This document shows, piece after piece, positions 1 to 9,123 of a stretch of DNA of 64,000 bases. Under the pieces are notes generated by a model, which saw only the letters and a list, made by a program, of their open reading frames with translations, had not been told where the DNA came from and searched no databases. The translations under genes were made by a program, and so were the position numbers. Origin of the DNA: JAWKWH01 sp963669285 (GTDB lineage: Bacteria > Pseudomonadota > Alphaproteobacteria > Rhizobiales > Rhizobiaceae); contig CAXXSI010000023.1 in the NCBI GenBank assembly GCA_963669285.2, forward strand, positions 1 to 64,000. Direction: 5' to 3'. Numbering within the stretch: position 1 is the stretch's first letter; every line of letters starts with the position of its first letter.

Positions 1-1089
1 CTTGAGCGCGGCCTTGGCGGTGCGCTTGCCCGAACGGGTCTGCAGCATCCACAGTTTTCCCTGCTCGATCGTGAACTCGAGATCCTGCATGTCGCGGTAA
101 TGCGCTTCCAGCTTACCGGCGATCGACTGGAACTCCTCGAAAGCCTTGGGCATCAGTTTTTCAAGCGACGGCTTGTCTGACCCGGCAGCAATGCGGGCGC
201 CCTCGGTGATATTCTGCGGCGTGCGAATGCCGGCGACCACGTCCTCGCCCTGGGCGTTGACGAGAAACTCGCCATATAACTTGTTGTCGCCGGTCGAAGG
301 ATTGCGAGTGAATGCAACACCGGTTGCCGATGAATCGCCCATGTTGCCGAACACCATGGCCTGGATGTTGACGGCCGTGCCCCAGGCCTGCGGTATGTCG
401 TGCAGTTTTCGATAGGTGATGGCCCGGTGGTTCATCCAGCTCGAAAACACCGCACCAACAGCACCCCAGAGCTGTTCTTGCGGATCCTGCGGAAACGGCT
501 TTTCCAATTCTTCGAGTACTTTGCCCTTGTAGAGATCGATGATCTGCTTCCACTGATCGGCGGTCAGTTCGGTGTCGAGTTCGCAGTCCCATCGGGCCTT
601 GGCATCCTCGAGGATCTCCTCGAAAACTTCGTGGTCGAGCCCCATCACAACATCGGAATACATCTGGATGAAGCGCCGGTAGCTGTCATAGGCAAAGCGT
701 TCGTCGCCGGAATCGCTCGCCAGCGCCAAAACGGTCTCGTCATTGAGGCCGAGATTTAAAACAGTATCCATCATGCCGGGCATGGATGCCCGCGCTCCCG
801 ACCTTACCGAGACCAGTTGCAGATCGGCCGAATCGCCGAAACGCCGGCCGGTTATGCCGGCAATCTTATCGAGAGCATCGGATACTTGCTCGTCCAAACC
901 CTCGGGAAATGTGCGGCCGCCGTCGAAAAACTGATTACAGACCTCGGTAGTCACCGTAAATCCCGGTGGAACAGGCAGCCCGAGGGAGCACATCTCCGCC
1001 AAGTTTGCCCCCTTGCCGCCAAGCAGGTTCTTGTCAGAAGCCTTACCCTCTGCCGCCCCGCCCCCAAAGCTGTACACCCATTTGGTCAT
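1..1089 (-). CDS. ppdK: Pyruvate, phosphate dikinase, N-terminal 363 codons (partial at left edge)
   Basis: Interconverts pyruvate, ATP and phosphate with PEP, AMP and pyrophosphate in cytoplasmic central carbon metabolism. The frame is open from the ATG at 1089 to base 1. It starts MTKWVYSFGGG and has the PPDK N-terminal signature GGKGANLAEM near residue 24 and RSGARASMPGMMDTVLNLG near residue 94, both in the ATP-grasp nucleotide-binding half. The phosphohistidine domain and the PEP-binding barrel lie outside the window. A strong ribosome site (GAGAGGGAACA) precedes the ATG and fixes the start. The gene follows smc on the same strand, with 136 bp between them. PEP synthase is related but lacks this N-terminal pattern. 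Confidence 0.95.
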   Translation of the reverse strand, partial: MTKWVYSFGGGAAEGKASDKNLLGGKGANLAEMCSLGLPVPPGFTVTTEVCNQFFDGGRTFPEGLDEQVSDALDKIAGITGRRFGDSADLQLVSVRSGARASMPGMMDTVLNLGLNDETVLALASDSGDERFAYDSYRRFIQMYSDVVMGLDHEVFEEILEDAKARWDCELDTELTADQWKQIIDLYKGKVLEELEKPFPQDPQEQLWGAVGAVFSSWMNHRAITYRKLHDIPQAWGTAVNIQAMVFGNMGDSSATGVAFTRNPSTGDNKLYGEFLVNAQGEDVVAGIRTPQNITEGARIAAGSDKPSLEKLMPKAFEEFQSIAGKLEAHYRDMQDLEFTIEQGKLWMLQTRSGKRTAKAALK

Positions 1090-1225
1090 TGTTCCCTCTC
1101 GAGCCGACTTCGTGCGGCGTCAGCAATAATCCTTTTTGCTGCATTGCACCATGGCCAACCGATGATGTCGTCAAAGATACTCAGATTGGACATGTGATTC
1201 ACAGAAATAAGACGCAAAAGGCAGA

Positions 1226-4200
1226 TCAGCCGGCCTCACGCAGTTCTTCGGCCTGCTGAAGATCGACCGAAACCATCTGGCTGACGCCCTGCTCGCCCAT
1301 TGTCACACCATAAAGCCTGTTCATTCGCGCCATGGTGATGGGATTGTGGGTGATGATGACGAAACGGGTATCCGTCGATTCGACCATTTCGTCCATAAGA
1401 TTGCAAAACCGTTCGACATTGTGATCGTCGAGCGGAGCATCAACCTCGTCAAGCACACAGATCGGTGCGGGATTGGTCAGAAACACTGCAAAGATCAGCG
1501 CCATGGCGGTGAGCGCCTGCTCGCCGCCAGACAGCAGCGTCATCGTTTGCGGGCGCTTGCCGGGCGGTCGGGCAAGGATTTCCAGACCGGCTTCGAGCGG
1601 ATCTTCCGACTCGATCAGCTGCAGTTCCGCCGTACCCCCACCGAACAGATGCGTAAACAAGCGCCGGAAATGCTCATTGACGACGTCAAACGCCTCCAGC
1701 AGGCGTTCGCGGCCTTCCTTGTTGAGGCTTTGAATCGCCTGGCGCAGCTTCTTGATCGCCTCAATGATGTCCTCGCGTTCCGTGGTGATCGTTTCCAAGC
1801 GTTCGGCCAGTTCGGATTGCTCTTCCTCGGCGCGCAGATTGACCGCACCCAAACGCTCACGCTCGACTTTCAGCCGTTCCAGCCGGCGTTCGGTAGCGTC
1901 GGCTTCCGGCAAATCAGCATCAGGCTCCAGGCCGGCATGCTTCAACACCATGTGCGGCGGGACATTGACCGCCTCCTTGATGCGCGCCTCGATTGCCGTC
2001 CGGCGCTCATCGGCCGCCGTCAGGCGTTCCTCGGCGCGGGCGCGTTCCTCGCGCGAACGGGCAAGATCGGTGATTGCATCAGTGGCGGCGCGATCGAGTT
2101 TGCTCTGTTTGTTTTCGGCTTCCTGCAACCGGTCCGCCGCCTGCTGGCGAAGTTTTTCAGCCTCAGACAACTGTGTCAGCAACGCACGACGCCGGGCATC
2201 CACCTCATCGGGCGCATCGGCCAGTCCTTCGATTTCCGCTGCCGTTTCGGTCCGGCGCTCGGCAAGCGAGGCGATCTGGCTTTCCGCGTTACCGGCACGT
2301 TTGGTCCAGTTTTCTCTTTCGGCCTCGATAACCGCAAGCCGGCGGCGGCGCGTTTCAGCTTCTCGGCTCAGTCCCTCGTAGGTCGCACGGGCCTCCGCAA
2401 GCGTTGCGCGATCCTGGGCGACTGCAGCATGCGCCTGCTCATAATTTGTTTCGAGTTCCGGCAGATCGGGCGCATTTGCCAGTGCCGACTGAGCTTCGGT
2501 GCGCTCCGCTACCGCCTCGGCGCGGCTTGCCGTCAGATGAGTCTTCGATTCTTCCAGCGCAGCGCGACGCGTGGCCAACTGACCGGATGCCCTTTCAGCG
2601 GCCGCCAAGGCTTCGCGGGCATCGCGCAGTTGCTGCTGAAGCGCCCGGCCCTTTTCGCGGGCATTTCGCTCACCGGCAATTGCAGTCTGCAGCCCGGCTT
2701 CCGCTTCGTCGAGCGCGGATTGGCAATCGCGCAAGGCTTTTGTCGCTTCAACCGATTGTGCATCCAGCTCGGCAAGACGGTTCTTCTGGGCAAGGCGCTG
2801 GGCTGCCGCAGTCGGTGCATCGGCGCTTGCCAGATAGCCGTCCCAGCGCCACAACGCTCCGTCATTGCTGACCAGCCTCTGTCCGGTTTTCAGCTGCTTT
2901 TGAAGTTCGCGACCCTGTCCGGTCTCGACAATGCCGATCTGCGCAAGACGCCGCGACAGTTCCAGCGGCGCATCGACCAGCGACGCCAGCGAAATCACTC
3001 CGTCAGGAAGGGCCGGATCATCCGGATGCGGTCCGAGACCAGCCCAATGGGCCGGCGCCGATGCGTCAAGCGAAACATCAAGATCCTCGCCGAGCGCTGC
3101 ACCAAGGGCGGTTTCATAGCCGCGCTCAACCTTGATCTTTTCCAGCACCGAGGGGAACAGGTCGCCCGCATCCGCATTGAGGATCTTCGCAAGCGTTTGT
3201 GCTTCCGTTTCGATGCGGGCCAGTTCGGCCTTGGCTTCCTGCAGTGGTGAGCGGGCGCCGGTCTCTGTGGCTCGCGCGATCTCGACGGCTTCCTCGGCGG
3301 CAAGCGTATCGGCCTCGGCCCGGGCAAGTTCAGATTCAAGGTTTGCTACCATGGCCGCTTTTTCAGCAGGATCGGGCAAACCGGAAATTTTTGCCGAAAT
3401 CCCGTCGAACTCAGCCGCTGTAGCGGCCAGTTGAGTCTCCAACCTGGCCGCGCGCTCGCCGGATTCGCAGATCTTGCGTTCGATCTGGCTCCGATTGGCG
3501 GTCGCCTCGGCGCGCGCTGAAGTCGCAGCCGCGAGCGCCTCCTCGCTGGCGGTCAGTTTTGCCGCCGCCGCGTCGTATTCGGCCTTGGTTTCGAGCTCCC
3601 GATCAGCCGAACTGTCCGCCTCGGCCATCAGTGTCTTTTCCTCGTCGGAGAGGCGCTGCAACGCTTCGGCATTGTCGGACAACATTTGCCGTTCACGTTC
3701 GGCGTCGGTGTCGAGCTGTTCCAGCCTGCGTTCCAGTTCGGAGCGGCGATTGGCCAGTCTTTCGGCTTCCTCGTCCAACTGCGCCCGCGCAATCGTCAGG
3801 CGTTGCAATGCCGCGGCCGCCTTGGCTTCGGCATCGCGCAACGCCGGCAGGTGATGGGCGCCGATGCCCTGCTGCTTAGCGGCGTCGGCCTGTGCGGCGG
3901 CCTTTTCAGCGACCAGCGACGTTGCCTGTGCGAGAACGCTTTGCGCCTCGGCCTCCTGCGCCTTGGCCTGGGTCCACCGCAAATGCAACAGGATTGCTTC
4001 GGATTTGTGGATCTCGGCGGTGACATTCTTGAAGCGCGTGGCCTGGCGGGCCTGACGCTTCAGACTGTCGATCTGGCTTTCCAGCTCGGCGACAACGTCA
4101 TCAAGACGCTCAAGGTTCTGTTCGGCAGCGCGAAGCCGCAACTCGGCCTCATGCCTTCGTGAATGCAAACCGGAAATGCCGGCGGCCTCTTCCAACAGCG

Positions 4201-4684
4201 CACGCCGCGCCTGCGGTTTGGCCTGGATCAGTTCGCCAATGCGCCCCTGTCCCACCATTGAGGGAGAGCGCGCGCCGGTGGACTGGTCGGCGAACAGAAG
4301 CTGGACATCTTTAGCGCGCGCGTCCTTGCCGTTGATGCGGTAGACGGAACCCGCCTCACGCTCAATGCGGCGCGATACCTGCAATTCATCCGAATCGTTG
4401 AACGCAGCTGGCGCCGTGCGGTCGGAGTTCTCCAGAAACAGCGTCACTTCGGCGGTGTTGCGCGAAGGCCTGGTCGCAGATCCGGAGAAAATCACGTCGT
4501 CCATGCCGGACGCACGCATGTTCTTGTAGGAATTCTCGCCCATGACCCAGCGCAGGGCCTCGACGAGATTGGACTTGCCGCAGCCATTGGGGCCGACGAC
4601 GCCGGTCAGCCCGCCTTCGATAACGAAATCAGAGGGTTCAACAAAGGATTTGAAACCAAGAAGACGAAGTTTGGAGAAGCGCAC
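1226..4684 (-). CDS. smc: Chromosome segregation ATPase SMC
   Basis: Core ATPase of the SMC-ScpAB condensin complex, which organises and helps segregate the chromosome. At 1152 residues it has the usual SMC length. Walker A GPNGCGKSN lies at residues 31-39. Two long Ala/Glu/Arg-rich coiled-coil arms flank a hinge around residues 510-640. The ABC signature LSGGEQALTAMAL is near residue 1048 and Walker B (VLDEVDAPLDD) near 1076. Downstream of a DsbA-like gene with a 61-bp gap, all on the minus strand, it may be cotranscribed with it. An opposite-strand open frame of 634 codons inside this gene is only a compositional shadow. Confidence 0.98.
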   Translation of the reverse strand: MRFSKLRLLGFKSFVEPSDFVIEGGLTGVVGPNGCGKSNLVEALRWVMGENSYKNMRASGMDDVIFSGSATRPSRNTAEVTLFLENSDRTAPAAFNDSDELQVSRRIEREAGSVYRINGKDARAKDVQLLFADQSTGARSPSMVGQGRIGELIQAKPQARRALLEEAAGISGLHSRRHEAELRLRAAEQNLERLDDVVAELESQIDSLKRQARQATRFKNVTAEIHKSEAILLHLRWTQAKAQEAEAQSVLAQATSLVAEKAAAQADAAKQQGIGAHHLPALRDAEAKAAAALQRLTIARAQLDEEAERLANRRSELERRLEQLDTDAERERQMLSDNAEALQRLSDEEKTLMAEADSSADRELETKAEYDAAAAKLTASEEALAAATSARAEATANRSQIERKICESGERAARLETQLAATAAEFDGISAKISGLPDPAEKAAMVANLESELARAEADTLAAEEAVEIARATETGARSPLQEAKAELARIETEAQTLAKILNADAGDLFPSVLEKIKVERGYETALGAALGEDLDVSLDASAPAHWAGLGPHPDDPALPDGVISLASLVDAPLELSRRLAQIGIVETGQGRELQKQLKTGQRLVSNDGALWRWDGYLASADAPTAAAQRLAQKNRLAELDAQSVEATKALRDCQSALDEAEAGLQTAIAGERNAREKGRALQQQLRDAREALAAAERASGQLATRRAALEESKTHLTASRAEAVAERTEAQSALANAPDLPELETNYEQAHAAVAQDRATLAEARATYEGLSREAETRRRRLAVIEAERENWTKRAGNAESQIASLAERRTETAAEIEGLADAPDEVDARRRALLTQLSEAEKLRQQAADRLQEAENKQSKLDRAATDAITDLARSREERARAEERLTAADERRTAIEARIKEAVNVPPHMVLKHAGLEPDADLPEADATERRLERLKVERERLGAVNLRAEEEQSELAERLETITTEREDIIEAIKKLRQAIQSLNKEGRERLLEAFDVVNEHFRRLFTHLFGGGTAELQLIESEDPLEAGLEILARPPGKRPQTMTLLSGGEQALTAMALIFAVFLTNPAPICVLDEVDAPLDDHNVERFCNLMDEMVESTDTRFVIITHNPITMARMNRLYGVTMGEQGVSQMVSVDLQQAEELREAG

Positions 4685-4745
4685 AGCTCAGCACCCCGCC
4701 GATCTGCGGGCAGCCCAAAACAGGCCGCCATGTGCCGGCAGGCAC

Positions 4746-5447
4746 TTACATGCTGTCGATGATGGCCGACATTTCGTCAACCGACAGGGCTCCCGCATAC
4801 TTCTTGCCATTGATGAAAAACGTTGGAGTGGAATCCACACCGAACTCGTTGGCGCCGCGATCTTTTACAGCTCTCACATCATCCAGAAGCTTCTGATCCG
4901 TCAAGCACGCCTCAAAGGACTCCTGTGAAAAACCCGCCAATCTTGCGATTTTCAGCAGTGCAGCCTTGCCGTCAGGCGCGCGCGACCATGTTTCCTGCTG
5001 CTTGAACAGCACATCGATCATGGCGAAATAATTGTCGCCGGCGCAGCGGGCCAGCATGAAACCGGCTTCCGCCCTCGGATCGAAGCCGAATTCGCGGAAG
5101 ATCAGCCGGGCCTTGCCGGTGTCGACGTATTTTTCCTTGATGCCGGGCCAGGTGCTGTTGTGGAAAGTGGCGCAGTGCGGACATGTCATCGAGGCATATT
5201 CGACAATGGTCACGGGCGCATCGGCATTTCCGACGATCTTCTCTTCCATCGGCGCATCGGCCAGCAATTTGTCCATGTCGACCGAACCGCGATCAGGCGG
5301 TGGGGCAACCTTCGGCTTGTCAGGCGTCGCCGGAGCTTCCGGGGCCTCGGCTTTCTTGTCTTCGCCATTGCATGCGGCAATGAGGCTGGCAGCCGGAATG
5401 ACGGCCATTGCGGTCAGAAGGTTACGTCGGCGGATCAAGAACGACAT
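4746..5447 (-). CDS. DsbA-family thiol:disulfide oxidoreductase, lipoprotein-like
   Basis: Predicted periplasmic thioredoxin-fold disulfide oxidoreductase of 233 residues. The ATG at 5447 is preferred over a start 31 codons upstream because GCAGGTG precedes it at good spacing and because the protein then begins with a proper export signal: basic RRRNLL, a hydrophobic stretch, then LIAAC, a lipobox with the lipidated Cys at residue 26. The run of arginines could also support Tat export. The active site CPHC is at residues 89-92 and the cis-proline motif STPTFF near the C terminus. A Pro-rich linker follows the lipobox. It sits between the DUF721 gene and smc on the same strand. Confidence 0.9.
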   Translation of the reverse strand: MSFLIRRRNLLTAMAVIPAASLIAACNGEDKKAEAPEAPATPDKPKVAPPPDRGSVDMDKLLADAPMEEKIVGNADAPVTIVEYASMTCPHCATFHNSTWPGIKEKYVDTGKARLIFREFGFDPRAEAGFMLARCAGDNYFAMIDVLFKQQETWSRAPDGKAALLKIARLAGFSQESFEACLTDQKLLDDVRAVKDRGANEFGVDSTPTFFINGKKYAGALSVDEMSAIIDSM

Positions 5448-5590
5448 GCGAATCACCTGCGATTGTGTAGATTTTGTAACGGTTTGACGCGAAAATGCGA
5501 GTGTTTGTGTGGAATAGGGCAAGATTGTAGCGCTGACCACAGTCCAATCGACGCAGTCAATAAACAGAATGTGAATAGCAGGACCGATCG

Positions 5591-6082
5591 TCAGTTTGAC
5601 GAGGCGACGTTTTTCCCGAGTCGTTCCAATGCCTTGCGCAAATTGTCATCGCTGACGCCGGACACCGTGTCGGCGATTTTCTGCTTCTGCGCCTGTGAAA
5701 TGTCGCGCCGGCTGATTTTCGCGGGCTGTTGCGCTGCAACCGGTTTTTGGACGATTTTGACGCGGCCGATCGCCGAATAGCCGAGGAATGCGTTGATTCG
5801 CGAGATGATTTCGGACGTTTCATGCTGAATATGCAGTGCGGCGAAGGCTTCGCAGGCGATAATGATGGTTGCCGGCTCGAAGGGGTCGTCATCGCCCATG
5901 CGCCGGTTCCATTTGATCTGCTCGGGGCGGGATTGCCCCGCCAGCCGTGCGCCGACGATTTCGTCCCACGACTGGATCAGGCTTGTCGTGATGCCGGCAC
6001 GCTTCGCCAGCACCGGATCAATGATCTCGGACATCAGGTCGCTGACCGGAACGGGATTGTGGCGCCGCGATTTCCCTGCCAT
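5591..6082 (-). CDS. DUF721 (DciA-like) protein
   Basis: A 163-residue cytoplasmic protein of the DUF721 family. In other bacteria DciA, a member of this family, helps recruit the replicative helicase; that role here is only inferred from the family. The N-terminal half carries the family pattern (LMSEIIDPVLAKRAG, then a tryptophan-containing SWDEIVG segment). The C-terminal third is lysine- and arginine-rich, suited to contact with nucleic acid or protein. It starts 41 bp from mutY and is transcribed away from it, so the two share a short promoter region. The next gene on its strand is the DsbA-like gene. Confidence 0.85.
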   Translation of the reverse strand: MAGKSRRHNPVPVSDLMSEIIDPVLAKRAGITTSLIQSWDEIVGARLAGQSRPEQIKWNRRMGDDDPFEPATIIIACEAFAALHIQHETSEIISRINAFLGYSAIGRVKIVQKPVAAQQPAKISRRDISQAQKQKIADTVSGVSDDNLRKALERLGKNVASSN

Positions 6083-6123
6083 GTCTGTTTTCCAATCCTC
6101 GAAACGCTACAGCCTAACGCGCC

Positions 6124-7227
6124 GTGACAGAACAACCAAACCAAAACATGCCGGAAATCCTGCTCGACTGGTATGACCGCCATCATCGCGAATTGCCGTG
6201 GCGGGTGGCGCCGGCCGCCCTGAACGATGGCGCGCGCCCGGACCCCTATCATGTCTGGTTGTCGGAAGTCATGCTGCAACAGACGCTGGTCGAAGCGGTT
6301 AAACCGTATTTCGTCCGGTTTCGGCAACTATGGCCGGATGTGGATGCGCTTGCCGCATCAAATTCGGATGACGTGATGAAGGCCTGGGCCGGACTTGGCT
6401 ACTACTCGCGGGCGCGCAACCTGAAAAAATGCGCCAAAATCGTCTCCGGCCGATATGGCGGCCGATTTCCCGAAACCGTATCGGAACTGAAAAAACTGCC
6501 CGGCATCGGCGAGTACACGGCTTCGGCCATCGCCGCCATTGCTTTCGGCAGACCTGCCCCGGTCGTCGACGGCAATGTCGAACGGGTTATCTCGCGGCTG
6601 GCTGCAATCGCGACCCCGCTTCCCGACGCCAAGCGCGAAATCCGCTCATATGTCGAAAAGCACGTTCCGGCGGACCGGCCCGGCGATTTCGCCCAGGCCA
6701 CGATGGATCTGGGCGCGACCATCTGCACGCCGAAAAATCCGTCCTGTTTTCTGTGTCCGCTCCAAGATTGCTGTACGGCGCTGCAGGACGGCGATCCGGT
6801 GCGGTTTCCGGTCAAACCACCCAAGAAGAACAAGCCGTTGCGCCGTGGCGCCGCCTACGTCGCGGTGAGAGCGGATGGCGCGGTGCTGTTGCGCAAGCGG
6901 CCCGAAAAAGGGCTGCTGGGCGGCATGAGCGAGGTGGCAACCACCGATTGGACATCGCGCCAGGATGGCGAAACCGGCGTTTCTGCCGCCCCCTTCCCCG
7001 CCGACTGGCAAAAGAAGGGTGAAATCCGGCATGTTTTTACCCATTTCGAACTCAAACTCGACATATTCCTGGCAAACGGTGTCAGCAAAACACCGATTGG
7101 GGAAGGCTGGTGGTCACTGCCGCAGGATCTTCCCGGCGAAGCGCTGCCAACCGTCATGAAAAAGGCAATCGAAGCCGTCATACCCGGTGCGACAAAGACA
7201 ATAGCTGCTCGCCGGAGAACCAACTGA
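6124..7227 (+). CDS. mutY: A/G-specific adenine DNA glycosylase MutY
   Basis: Removes adenine mispaired with 8-oxoguanine, preventing G:C to T:A mutations. The 367 residues show the family layout: catalytic Glu48 in LSEVMLQQT, helix-hairpin-helix LPGIGEYTASA near 125-135, catalytic Asp149 in VVDGNVERV, and a 4Fe-4S cluster with Cys201, Cys208, Cys211 and Cys217 in the expected 6-2-5 spacing. A NUDIX-like C-terminal domain that reads the oxidised base ends around HVFTHFEL. It is divergent from the DUF721 gene. Its TGA is immediately followed by the ATG of the HAD gene, so the two are probably translationally coupled. Confidence 0.97.
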   Translation: MTEQPNQNMPEILLDWYDRHHRELPWRVAPAALNDGARPDPYHVWLSEVMLQQTLVEAVKPYFVRFRQLWPDVDALAASNSDDVMKAWAGLGYYSRARNLKKCAKIVSGRYGGRFPETVSELKKLPGIGEYTASAIAAIAFGRPAPVVDGNVERVISRLAAIATPLPDAKREIRSYVEKHVPADRPGDFAQATMDLGATICTPKNPSCFLCPLQDCCTALQDGDPVRFPVKPPKKNKPLRRGAAYVAVRADGAVLLRKRPEKGLLGGMSEVATTDWTSRQDGETGVSAAPFPADWQKKGEIRHVFTHFELKLDIFLANGVSKTPIGEGWWSLPQDLPGEALPTVMKKAIEAVIPGATKTIAARRRTN

Positions 7228-7842
7228 ATGAGCGAAATTCGACACATCGTTTTCGATATTGGCCGGGTGCTGCTTCACTACGATCCGGAAATCCCTTTCC
7301 GGCGGCTGATCCCGGATAACCAAAAGCGGCGCTGGTTTCTGGAATCCGTGTGTACGCCGGAGTGGAATATCGAGCAGGACCGGGGACGGACCTGGGAGGA
7401 AGCCGAAGCGGTGCTGATCGCCGACCACCCCGATGAAGCGGAAAACATCCGCGGATTTCGGCAGAACTGGCACGAAATGATACCGCACCATATCGACGGC
7501 AGCGTCGCCATCATGGAAATGCTGATCGATGATGGCCACGACGTCACCATGCTGACCAACTTTGCCAGCGATACATTCGACGAGGCGCGCGAGCGGTTTG
7601 CCTTTCTGCAGCGCCCACGCGGTGTCACCGTGTCGGCGGATGTCGGATTGCTAAAGCCCGACAGCGCGATCTACGACCACCACGCTGATACACACGATCT
7701 TGAAAGGGCGGCCACCTTGTTTATCGATGACAGCCGCAAGAACGTCGAGGGTGCGATCGCCGCCGGCTGGCAGTCAGTGCTGTTCACCGATGCCGAAAAG
7801 CTCGCGGAGGATCTGGGTAGACTGGGTGTCGTTGGAACTTAG
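7228..7842 (+). CDS. HAD-superfamily hydrolase, YihX-like
   Basis: Predicted small-molecule phosphatase of 204 residues. The nucleophile motif reads VFDIGRVLL: Asp10 is present but the usual second Asp is Gly, as in the 'DxG' subgroup that includes the sugar phosphatase YihX. Motif II is LTNFAS, the motif III lysine is in LLKPDSAIY and motif IV is FIDDSRKN. The cap is helical and placed between motifs I and II. Its ATG abuts the mutY stop codon. It converges on ccrM with 7 bp between the coding ends. The substrate cannot be predicted from sequence. Confidence 0.85.
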   Translation: MSEIRHIVFDIGRVLLHYDPEIPFRRLIPDNQKRRWFLESVCTPEWNIEQDRGRTWEEAEAVLIADHPDEAENIRGFRQNWHEMIPHHIDGSVAIMEMLIDDGHDVTMLTNFASDTFDEARERFAFLQRPRGVTVSADVGLLKPDSAIYDHHADTHDLERAATLFIDDSRKNVEGAIAAGWQSVLFTDAEKLAEDLGRLGVVGT

Positions 7843-7849
7843 AGCGGGA

Positions 7850-8983
7850 TCACGCCCCGGCCTGGGCCATCCTGCCTCGGGCGATCTTGCGCAATTCGTC
7901 GATCGGTTTCAGTGCGCCGCCATCCTCATAGTGCCAGAAGGTCCAGCCGTTGCACGCTTCCGCCGATTGCACCTTGGCGCCCAGCCGATGGATCGAACCG
8001 GCGTCTGAACCTGTCGCCAGCGTGCCGTCGGCACGCACCTTGGCCGTCCAGCGTCCCTTGACGTCGGACAGTTTTGTGCCCGGCTTGATCAACCCGCCAT
8101 CGATGAGGCTGACGAAAGCCACGCGCGGCTCGGCCCGTTTACCGGTCAGAACCGCCAGTTCGGCTTCATCGAGCGGTTCGGCGGCAGCAATGCGGGCTTC
8201 TGCGGCATCGATATAAGTCTGTTCGCGCTCCAGACCGACAAAGTGGCGGCGTAGTTTCTTGGCCACGGCACCGGTGGTGCCTGAGCCGAAAAACGGATCA
8301 AGCACGACATCACCGGGCTTGGTCGACGCCAGCATGATGCGCGCAAGCAGGGCTTCGGGCTTCTGCGTCGGGTGTATTTTGGTGCCCTGCTCGTCCTTCA
8401 GCCGTTCGGCGCCCGTGCATATCGGAAACAGCCAGTCTGTGCGCATCTGCACATCATCGTTTGCCGCCTTCATGGCCTCGTAGTTGAACGTATAGCCCTT
8501 GGCCTTCTGATCACGCGTGGCCCAGATCATCGTCTCATGGGCGTTTTGAAAGCGGCGACCGCGGAAATTAGGCATGGGATTGGTTTTGCGCCAGATCACA
8601 TCATTGAGGAACCAGAAGCCCAGATCCTGCATCACCGAACCGACACGGAAGATGTTGTGATAGGAGCCGATGACCCAGATCGTGCCCGTTGGTTTGAGCA
8701 CACGGCGGGCGGCCAGCATCCACGCGCGGGTAAATGCGTCGTAGGCCTGAAAACTCTCAAACTGGTCCCAGGCATCGTCGACGGCATCGACCTTGGATTG
8801 GTCGGGCCGGTGCAAGTCGCCATCCAGCTGCAGGTTATAGGGCGGATCGGCAAAGATCACGTCAATCGAATTTGCCGGAAGCCGCTCAAGTGCGGCGACG
8901 CAATCCCCTTTGAGGATCGTGTCGAGCCATTGATCGGAGGCCGCGCTGGATGAAAGATCGTCGAGACGTCGTACTGCTGACAT
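7850..8983 (-). CDS. ccrM: Cell-cycle adenine-N6 DNA methyltransferase (GANTC), CcrM type
   Basis: Solitary beta-class methyltransferase that in alphaproteobacteria methylates the adenine of GANTC and ties transcription to replication. Motif IV DPPYNLQL is at residues 46-53 and precedes motif I FGSGTTG in the SAM pocket near residue 233, the order that defines the beta class. About 100 C-terminal residues form the CcrM extension (RAMA-like), ending in NGWTFWHYEDGG and a basic tail. There is no adjacent restriction gene. I chose the ATG at 8983, giving 377 residues; an upstream in-frame TTG at 9010 would add nine residues absent from homologues. No GANTC site occurs in the 140 bp upstream. Confidence 0.96.
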   Translation of the reverse strand: MSAVRRLDDLSSSAASDQWLDTILKGDCVAALERLPANSIDVIFADPPYNLQLDGDLHRPDQSKVDAVDDAWDQFESFQAYDAFTRAWMLAARRVLKPTGTIWVIGSYHNIFRVGSVMQDLGFWFLNDVIWRKTNPMPNFRGRRFQNAHETMIWATRDQKAKGYTFNYEAMKAANDDVQMRTDWLFPICTGAERLKDEQGTKIHPTQKPEALLARIMLASTKPGDVVLDPFFGSGTTGAVAKKLRRHFVGLEREQTYIDAAEARIAAAEPLDEAELAVLTGKRAEPRVAFVSLIDGGLIKPGTKLSDVKGRWTAKVRADGTLATGSDAGSIHRLGAKVQSAEACNGWTFWHYEDGGALKPIDELRKIARGRMAQAGA

Positions 8984-9123
8984 GAAGATACCCGTACTGA
9001 ACACTTGCAACTACTGGGCGCTTATGGTTACCGCACATGGTAAATTTTGGCTTAAGTTACCGGCATCATTCGCTTTTGCGTGCCGCATATGGCAATCAGG
9101 ATGGAAATTGATAGGAGAGTGAT

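Noticed and set aside
1346..3250. Open frame of 634 codons on the plus strand
   Set aside because: It lies wholly inside smc on the opposite strand, is Arg/Phe/Leu-rich, has no ribosome site and no recognisable domain. smc is unambiguous, so this is a compositional shadow.
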